The translations under genes and the position numbers were made by a program. Shown one piece after another: positions 1 through 4,348 of a stretch of DNA of 6,500 bases (position 1 is its first letter; every line of letters begins with the position of its first letter). The DNA comes from Nitrososphaeraceae archaeon (lineage in GTDB: Archaea; Thermoproteota; Nitrososphaeria; Nitrososphaerales; Nitrososphaeraceae), in contig JANWJI010000181.1 of NCBI GenBank assembly GCA_025449515.1, positions 1 to 6,500 of the forward strand, in the 5' to 3' direction. The notes under the pieces are model-generated. The model saw nothing but the letters and a program-made list of their open reading frames with translations. It ran no database searches and was not told the DNA's origin.

Positions 1-1
1 G

Positions 2-115
2 ACGGAAGGTTTCGATGATTATTTTCCTTGTAGAAAAAGTAAATGTAAATTGCAACACATACAAAAATGGTTGGATCTATATGTCAGTCATCATAACAAT
101 AATTTGTTACCTTAA
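2..115 (+). CDS. C-terminal end of an unknown protein (partial, cut by window start)
   Basis: The second + frame is open from the first bases of the window to a TAA at 113-115 and encodes 37 residues. The peptide contains CRKSKCKLQHIQKW and ends LYVSHHNNNLLP. It is rich in Lys, His and Asn with a short amphipathic helix-like stretch, which looks more like a real soluble C-terminus than chance translation. Two cysteines four residues apart (CRKSKC) are followed by histidines, but this is too little to call a metal site. The start lies outside the window, so function and length cannot be judged. The next + strand gene begins about 110 bp downstream. Between them I see only an AT-rich stretch with a possible TATA-like CTTTTATCTATA near 145-156. 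A competing reading in the third frame (ATG at 15) encodes a hydrophobic 40-mer and seems less likely. Confidence 0.4.
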   Translation, partial: TEGFDDYFPCRKSKCKLQHIQKWLDLYVSHHNNNLLP

Positions 116-225
116 CTTTACAGAGCCGCTGTCATAATTGAACTACTTTTATCTATATCTAAATCTAAATACTGCCGCCATAATGGTTAATATCAGTTAA
201 CATCCTATCCACAAATAGAATTTCC

Positions 226-1380
226 TTGGTATGGGTTCTAATCGCGGGAGGCGGTTACGCTGGATTGCAAACTGCCATCGTCATGGAACGCCTATTAAAG
301 GGCACAAAATCAAAAATAGCGCTAATCGATAAAAGAGAATATCATACATTACTTCCAAGTTTGCCTGAAATTATTTCAAAGCGAGGATTTTCCATAATTT
401 ATTATAGAGATATCCTAAAAAATCGAAATATCGAATTCATTCAGGCCGATATTAGGGACATTAGTTTAGATAGTAGGTCGGTATCGATGGTAAACAATTC
501 ACAGATCCCTCGTACATTGGAATATGATTTTTTAGTCCTGTCGTTGGGAAGCCGGCCATTCGTTCCAGATATTCCTGGTATGAACGAATTTGCATTTCAA
601 TTCAATAGCATAGAAGATGCTCAGAAAATAGCTACAGCTTTACCTAACATCGGAATGGGAAAAACAATTGTTGTAGGGGGAGGTGGGGCTACCGGAGTTG
701 AGCTTGCTGGAGAAATTGCAACGCTACAAGGTACTATCCCTGAATCTAATCCTACAGAGGTCGTATTGATATCAACGAATTTGCTCAATGGATTTCCCGA
801 TGAAGCGGTCAAATGGGCAAAAATTTACCTTGATAGTTTGAATGTTCGATTGCTTATAGGTAAGGAGTATTCCATAGTAGAAATTAGATCAAATTCGATT
901 CGTCTCAAAAATGGTATCGATATACGGAGCAGTTTATTTATCTGGACTGGTGGTGTAGTCGCCAGTCCGCTGCTCAAACAAATAGGACTGAACATAGGTA
1001 AAAACGGTAGAGTATTAGTCAATAGTTACCTCCAACCAGATGGCAGAGATGATGTCTTTGTAATTGGTGATTCAGCTCTCATATTAGACAATTACGGCCA
1101 GCCTTTACCGACCAATGCATATTTCGCCAAAGAGCATGGGAAAGTTGCTGCATATAATATCTGGGCTAAGGTAAATGGTGCACCGTTTCGAAAGTTCAAG
1201 CCCTCTGACCCCGGATCTACTTACGCCATTTCAATAGGCTCGGAATTTGCGATATCTAGAATATCAGGACTAGATCTCTTCGGATATTCAGCTAGTAAAC
1301 TTAAGAAGATTATCAAGATGAAATATCTGAAGGAGATAGGTGGTGCATCTCTCGCGGGGAGGGAGTTTTCTAGATTTTAA
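226..1380 (+). CDS. Type II NADH dehydrogenase-like FAD-dependent oxidoreductase
   Basis: This is a 384-residue two-dinucleotide-binding-domain flavoprotein of the NDH-2 type (pyridine nucleotide-disulphide oxidoreductase fold). Family members pass electrons from NAD(P)H through FAD to membrane quinone without pumping protons. The N-terminal FAD Rossmann motif is GGGYAGL (residues 8-14). The second, NADH-type Rossmann motif is VVGGGGATGVELAGE (149-163). The C-terminal FAD-contact motif is VFVIGDSA (277-284), followed by a short membrane-association-type tail (about 340-384). IDKREYH and SLGSRP blocks also match NDH-2. The protein contains no cysteine, which argues against a sulfide:quinone oxidoreductase. 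Two motifs depart from NDH-2: the acidic residue usually ending the second NADH beta strand is Ser183, and the AQxAxQ quinone motif reads AYFAKE (298-303). The start is TTG at 226, the only common start codon between the upstream in-frame stop (181-183) and the Rossmann strand; the ATG at 231 is out of frame. The fold is secure; the exact substrate is not. Confidence 0.85.
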   Translation: MVWVLIAGGGYAGLQTAIVMERLLKGTKSKIALIDKREYHTLLPSLPEIISKRGFSIIYYRDILKNRNIEFIQADIRDISLDSRSVSMVNNSQIPRTLEYDFLVLSLGSRPFVPDIPGMNEFAFQFNSIEDAQKIATALPNIGMGKTIVVGGGGATGVELAGEIATLQGTIPESNPTEVVLISTNLLNGFPDEAVKWAKIYLDSLNVRLLIGKEYSIVEIRSNSIRLKNGIDIRSSLFIWTGGVVASPLLKQIGLNIGKNGRVLVNSYLQPDGRDDVFVIGDSALILDNYGQPLPTNAYFAKEHGKVAAYNIWAKVNGAPFRKFKPSDPGSTYAISIGSEFAISRISGLDLFGYSASKLKKIIKMKYLKEIGGASLAGREFSRF

Positions 1381-1413
1381 ATAAAATGAAAGATTAGTTC
1401 AAAGAATTAGCGG

Positions 1414-1419
1414 AAAAAA
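1414..1419 (-). terminator. T-run terminator for the small zinc-finger gene
   Basis: Six adenines on the + strand give a T6 run on the minus strand, about 30 nt after the stop codon of the minus-strand zinc-finger gene. Short oligo-T tracts are the usual archaeal termination signal. The tract is modest and there is no clear stem, so this is tentative. Confidence 0.25.
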
Positions 1420-1449
1420 GAGTGAAAATGTAATAGCTGTCTATGTTTA

Positions 1450-1593
1450 CTAATCCCTATTTTCATTAGTATTATCATTAATCAACCAATGTATTTCCTC
1501 ATAGCAATCCTTGCACATATGTTTGTCATTGGTGTGCTCGCAACAATATGTTTCAGCGTTCGGATTACCACAGCGGCTACACAACTCACACAT
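1450..1593 (-). CDS. 47-residue B-box-like zinc-finger protein
   Basis: Reading the minus strand from ATG at 1593 to TAG at 1452-1450 gives a 47-residue protein. It begins MCELCSRCGNPNAETYCCEH, continues with a KHMCKDCYEEIHW block, and ends in a polar Asn-rich tail. Cysteines are at 2, 5, 8, 17, 18, 27 and 30, and histidines at 20, 25 and 35. The series C5-x2-C8-x8-C17-x2-H20-x6-C27-x2-C30-x4-H35 resembles a cross-brace B-box/treble-clef site that could bind one or two zinc ions. So dense and regular a Cys/His pattern is hard to get by chance. An in-frame TGA just upstream and the lack of another start fix the ATG. A TTTATAA box lies about 20 nt upstream on the minus strand (1611-1617), consistent with its own promoter. 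It converges with the flavoprotein gene, leaving 69 bp between stop codons. Possible roles are nucleic-acid or protein binding; the function is unknown. Confidence 0.62.
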   Translation of the reverse strand: MCELCSRCGNPNAETYCCEHTNDKHMCKDCYEEIHWLINDNTNENRD

Positions 1594-1730
1594 CGATCGT
1601 GATCATATGGTTATAAATCTACATAAGTGCTTATAATTGTAATTATTGTGATTTTTCGGAAATAAATATATACATATGTCGACTTTTAGTAGATAAGTAA
1701 ATGGTATCGCTTTGAAGGAAACAACAACCT

Positions 1731-1750
1731 AAAAATCTAATCTGATTTTT
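1731..1750. terminator. AT-rich hairpin with T-runs on both strands
   Basis: AAAAATC (1731-1737) and GATTTTT (1744-1750) form a perfect 7-bp inverted repeat around a 6-nt loop, extendable by one T-A pair. Each strand ends in T5, so it could stop transcription from either side. It sits in the gap between cdvB and the small zinc-finger gene, about 140 bp past the cdvB stop. Archaeal termination does not need a stem, so the role as terminator is inferred. Confidence 0.35.
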
Positions 1751-1836
1751 AATCTGGCATTTAATATCTTGTTCATCTAATATTCTTTATTATCACCGGG
1801 GTTTAATATTGGATTTGTTCATAGATCAAATAGATC

Positions 1837-1860
1837 GGTACCTACTATAGGTAACCTATA
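1837..1860. repeat. Overlapping palindromes / hairpin downstream of cdvB
   Basis: TATAGGTAACCTATA (1846-1860) is a perfect 15-nt palindrome around a central A. It overlaps a second dyad in which TACCTA (1839-1844) pairs with TAGGTA (1848-1853) across a 3-nt loop, and the outer GG/CC pairs extend the stem past one bulged A. The two pairings exclude each other. It lies just beyond the cdvB terminator T-run and could be a protein-binding operator or an RNA 3'-end hairpin. No known site is recognised. Confidence 0.35.
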
Positions 1861-1868
1861 TGATTCAT

Positions 1869-1875
1869 AAAAAAA
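1869..1875 (-). terminator. T7 terminator after cdvB
   Basis: A run of seven adenines on the + strand gives T7 on the minus strand, beginning 11 nt after the cdvB stop codon. This is the expected place and form of an archaeal oligo-T terminator. The hairpin at 1837-1856 would be transcribed just after it if read-through occurred. Confidence 0.45.
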
Positions 1876-1886
1876 GTTGGACGTTT

Positions 1887-2570
1887 CTAATAGACAGATG
1901 TTTCAGTCCGTCTGGAACTAATGCCATTAGACGATGGCAGGTCCGGAAATTTGCTTCTAGTGCTCTCTTCCACTGTTGCGGTAGCATCTTCGATTATCTT
2001 CATAGCTTCTTCGTCTAGACTTGTAACTCCAGCCCCTATATCTTTAGCTACGGTAGATGATGAAATTGCTTGACCAGTTCCAGTCAGGATATTACCTAAT
2101 AGATCTGATATTTGTCCTAGTGATTGATCTGCTTCTGGCATCATAGAGGATAATCCTCCTTGTATCCCCTTTATGACTGACATGGCCGGACTTAGAGTGA
2201 CCACCACATCTCCGAGCTCTGTCATTGTATTTAGCCTCAACTGTATTTGCTCCAAAGCCAATTTCGCGGAATCAACCATATTGTTCATTTTGCGAACTTG
2301 AGATAATTCATTGGACAACAATTTGGCGTATTGGCTATCATGATTTTGAACTGCCTGGATAACACGATCAAAAATTAGCTTATCTTTTTCGTTCATCTTA
2401 GTAGATATCGCATCTAACTTGGAAATTTGCATCTGCAATTTTTTTTGAGCCTCCTCTATTCGCGGCTTTAGCGGCTCTGATGACTTCATCCCTTCGCGAA
2501 TTTTATTCCTTACGCTCTCACTAACGCTCTCGCCGTGTTGGGGTCGACTCCATTTATTTCCAAATGACAT
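1887..2570 (-). CDS. cdvB: CdvB-family ESCRT-III-like protein (Snf7 fold)
   Basis: This 227-residue, almost wholly helical protein fits the archaeal CdvB/ESCRT-III family. Members polymerise on membranes at mid-cell and are remodelled by the Vps4-like ATPase CdvC during division. A basic N-terminal segment (MSFGNKWSRP) precedes a long charged helical hairpin (about 33-120). A Met/Gly-rich stretch (128-165, SPAMSVIKGIQGGLSSMMPE) and an acidic helix (184-202) follow. Near the end, KFPDLP (207-212) resembles a MIM2 motif, the proline-rich peptide that binds the CdvC MIT domain. There is no room for the C-terminal winged helix through which crenarchaeal CdvB binds CdvA, so this is probably one of several thaumarchaeal paralogs. 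I chose ATG at 2570 because GAGGT sits 8 nt upstream; ATG at 2585 would add five residues (MRYYN) but would place that motif inside the gene. The gene stands alone, divergent from the CBS gene, with no cdvA or cdvC in the window. Confidence 0.85.
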   Translation of the reverse strand: MSFGNKWSRPQHGESVSESVRNKIREGMKSSEPLKPRIEEAQKKLQMQISKLDAISTKMNEKDKLIFDRVIQAVQNHDSQYAKLLSNELSQVRKMNNMVDSAKLALEQIQLRLNTMTELGDVVVTLSPAMSVIKGIQGGLSSMMPEADQSLGQISDLLGNILTGTGQAISSSTVAKDIGAGVTSLDEEAMKIIEDATATVEESTRSKFPDLPSSNGISSRRTETSVY

Positions 2571-2578
2571 ATTGTAAT

Positions 2579-2583
2579 ACCTC
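2579..2583 (-). promoter_or_regulatory. Shine-Dalgarno motif deciding the cdvB start
   Basis: On the minus strand GAGGT ends 8 nt before the ATG at 2570, a good match in sequence and spacing to a Shine-Dalgarno site. This supports the inner ATG over the one at 2585. A weak TATA-like AACTTAT (about 2598-2604) would place the transcript start only a few nt before this ATG, which would exclude the motif from the mRNA, so the promoter must lie further upstream if the motif is used. Confidence 0.45.
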
Positions 2584-2585
2584 AT

Positions 2586-3027
2586 ACTATCTGCCGGATA
2601 AGTTATTGTTATTGTACATCAAGAAAAGTTGTTTAACAGCTTTAAGTTATTTATTGATTAACAATGAATCTAGCAAATAAAAATTCTATGTTGGTCATGG
2701 TGAGTGGAAATCGATCATTATTTTTGCTATAGATTAAGGTACTGCAGACCATAGTACGACACATTATTCACCTGCCTTTTAATGTTAACTATTCTAGATT
2801 TGACTTGATTTCAAAATATGTATCTGAGAAATGACATAATGAAGATAACAGATTATTGTCCGTTTTTTACACTGCATTCAAGCATGGTTCATTTCTTTGA
2901 TTGAGATAGAGTACAGGATCTGGAGCTCATAATATAATATTGAAAATAAAGTAAATCATTAGGTAGCTCACTCTTCTTATACATCAAAAATGCCAGACTG
3001 AGTAGTTAGGGCCGATCATAAAATTTA
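2586..3027. other. Long intergenic region without a recognisable gene
   Basis: This is the divergent spacer between cdvB (-) and the CBS-zinc-finger gene (+). Both strands are broken by frequent stops. The longest start-to-stop readings noticed are about 22 codons (for example ATG near 2663) with no protein-like character. A small dyad, GTACT/AGTAC, flanks a 9-nt spacer near 2739-2757. The region presumably holds the cdvB promoter. I see no tRNA-like cloverleaf, repeat array or IS end. Confidence 0.5.
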
Positions 3028-3035
3028 TTTAAATA
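3028..3035 (+). promoter_or_regulatory. TATA box of the CBS-zinc-finger gene
   Basis: TTTAAATA, inside the longer AT tract at 3021-3037, is centred about 27 bp before the GTG at 3058. That is the normal archaeal TATA-to-transcription-start distance, so the mRNA would begin at or next to the start codon (leaderless). It supports the GTG start. Confidence 0.5.
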
Positions 3036-3057
3036 ATTCTCATAATAATATACTGTA

Positions 3058-3645
3058 GTGATAGAAGATAAAAATTTCAATAGATCTTCATTATTGTCCA
3101 TGCCTGTCTCATATGCAATGAACTCGGATGTCATCATCCTAGAGCAGTCTAGAACAGTTGCTGATGCAATCACTGCAATGAAAGACAATCTAGTACGTTC
3201 CATCCTTGTATCAGATCGTGGCGAGCAAATTATTGGATTAGTATCAAAAACGGATGTACTTTTTAAGGTAGTTGCGATTCACAAATCACCAGCCAAGATA
3301 ATGATTAAGGAAGTAATGTCTGCTCCTGTAATCTCCATTCCTCCTGAAATGTCTATTGCAGATGCTCTATCTGTCATGGAAAAACATATTATTAGACAGC
3401 TTGTTGTAACAACTTCGAATAGCGTCTTGGGCATCGTGAGCCGAGATGGCATAATGACAAAAATGGAAAAAGCGGCGATGGAGACGATGAATGCAGCAAC
3501 TACGACTTCATCATTGTGTATACTGAACCCTTTTGCATCGACCCAGCTAAAGGATAAAAAAGCGATGTTAATATGTCCTCACTGCCAAACGGAATATGCT
3601 GATAAAGACGTCCTTTCTAAACATATGCAATCAACACACTCGTAA
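3058..3645 (+). CDS. Tandem CBS-domain protein with C-terminal C2H2 zinc finger
   Basis: This 195-residue soluble protein has a Bateman module, a pair of CBS domains that usually binds adenine nucleotides (AMP, ATP, SAM or similar) and acts as a sensor. CBS1 covers about 15-72 (MPVSYAMNSDVIILEQSRTV to GLVSKTDVLFK). CBS2 covers about 82-138 (MIKEVMSAPVISIPPEMSIA to GIVSRDGIMTK). CBS1 keeps the S/T-x-x-D ribose-contact pattern (S63-K-T-D66). CBS2 reads S128-R-D-G131, so the aspartate is out of place and the two sites may differ in binding. A Thr/Ser-rich linker (about 140-165) leads to a classic C2H2 finger, C173-x2-C176-x12-H189-x4-H194, ending one residue before the stop. The finger suggests DNA, RNA or protein binding, so a nucleotide-responsive regulator is plausible but unproven. 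The start is GTG, supported by the TATA box 27 bp upstream. The gene is monocistronic and its stop abuts the possible minus-strand pseudogene. Confidence 0.87.
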   Translation: MIEDKNFNRSSLLSMPVSYAMNSDVIILEQSRTVADAITAMKDNLVRSILVSDRGEQIIGLVSKTDVLFKVVAIHKSPAKIMIKEVMSAPVISIPPEMSIADALSVMEKHIIRQLVVTTSNSVLGIVSRDGIMTKMEKAAMETMNAATTTSSLCILNPFASTQLKDKKAMLICPHCQTEYADKDVLSKHMQSTHS

Positions 3646-3646
3646 T

Positions 3647-4061
3647 TTAAGATATCCCATTATTATCAGCTAATCTTTCTATCAGCCTTTCATTTTCTTC
3701 TGGTCTTTAGTTACATGCAGAATATATTAAGGAATATCGAGATTATGTCATTTGAGTACAAATGTTACCTTCTGACCTGAGTTGCAATCGGCCTAACTCC
3801 TTTACCGGAATATATCATCTACATGAACTTTTCGATCATCTTTGATCAAATACAATAATCTCCTTGTTACCAATACTAGAAGCATATCATAGCCTATATG
3901 AGATTCAATTCTTGTAATTCTCTGATATCCTTTTATTCTTTCCTCTGCTATGATTCTATTTCAATCAGATGAAATGAGAATCTGGACATTTTACAGGATG
4001 TCTTGGCAGAAGATTTCTCCGCCGAATCAGAAGCCTCATCCAGGATGCTTTGATTTGTCAT
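3647..4061 (-). pseudogene. Possible decayed gene, two frame breaks and two in-frame stops
   Basis: No intact gene covers 3646-4348, but the minus strand carries chained protein-like pieces. From ATG at 4061 a 37-codon frame (MTNQSILDEASDSAEKSSAK...) runs to TAG at 3950-3948. Near 3960 a one-base frame change joins its FHLIE segment to a 52-codon frame, NRIIAEERIKGYQRITRIES... with RRLLYLIKDDRKVHVDDIF, ending in TAA at 3804-3802. Near 3808 a second one-base change leads into VKELGRLQLRSEGNICTQMT. Two in-frame stops then follow before the charged tail RPEENERLIERLADNNGIS, which ends at TAA 3649-3647, one base from the CBS gene stop. Both breaks have the same sense, as if one base were lost each time. 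The pieces have AGA-rich, Lys/Glu/Arg-rich coding character like the neighbours. No family is recognised. The alternative is chance: in AT-rich DNA some frame can always be chained, so this is tentative. Confidence 0.32.
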
Positions 4062-4085
4062 CTTATTCGAATTACTTGTGTTCTA

Positions 4086-4102
4086 TGGTCAGAAATTGAC
4101 CA
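4086..4102. promoter_or_regulatory. Operator-like dyad TGGTCA-5-TGACCA
   Basis: TGGTCA (4086-4091) and TGACCA (4097-4102) are perfect 6-bp inverted arms around GAAAT. The dyad lies 25-41 bp upstream of the ATG of the possible minus-strand pseudogene, overlapping where its TATA box would be, and about 250 bp upstream of glnA. The form suits a dimeric transcription factor site, but no consensus is recognised. Confidence 0.3.
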
Positions 4103-4292
4103 CTGATAATACATCCTCTGTTCTTCGTTTCGATTTTGTAAAGATTACCAATGATTTACCATTAGACTAGTATACTGTTTATTTAGCTCATAATAGTATC
4201 ATCATTTTTCGAAAATGGGTAATATTGAATTTAACATTTGCTTTATTGAGATAGTTAAAGTTAGGTAAGGTCTAACAAACGCTATTAAGCAT

Positions 4293-4311
4293 AGTTAATT
4301 AATTATCAACT
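4293..4311. promoter_or_regulatory. Imperfect dyad upstream of the glnA TATA box
   Basis: AGTTAATTAATTATCAACT has AGTT/AACT ends and an AT-rich, partly symmetrical core. It ends about 8 bp before the glnA TATA box. A second small dyad, GTTAG/CTAAC with a 7-nt spacer, lies at 4260-4276. The position just upstream of the TATA/BRE suits an activator or nitrogen regulator, but AT-rich DNA gives such dyads often. Confidence 0.2.
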
Positions 4312-4319
4312 GTCAGTAT

Positions 4320-4327
4320 TTTTTATA
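4320..4327 (+). promoter_or_regulatory. TATA box of glnA
   Basis: TTTTTATA is centred 26-27 bp before the TTG at 4349-4351, so transcription should start at or next to that codon. A weaker TATA-like ATTATAT (4334-4340) is centred about 27 bp before the ATG at 4364. The two boxes thus predict two alternative starts for glutamine synthetase. Confidence 0.5.
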
Positions 4328-4348
4328 ACAAACATTATATTCGATCAA

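Noticed and set aside
15..137. Third-frame + strand ORF (ATG at 15, 40 residues, hydrophobic)
   Set aside because: It overlaps the better-looking C-terminal fragment in frame two; it has no clear start context, and AT-rich DNA readily yields hydrophobic short ORFs.
231..233. ATG at 231 as start of the flavoprotein
   Set aside because: It is out of frame with the Rossmann-fold reading; TTG at 226 is the in-frame start directly before the first beta strand.
226..1380. Sulfide:quinone oxidoreductase
   Set aside because: The protein contains no cysteine at all, whereas SQR needs catalytic cysteines.
2663..2731. 22-codon + strand ORF in the cdvB-CBS spacer
   Set aside because: Too short, no promoter or ribosome site at the right distance, and no motif.
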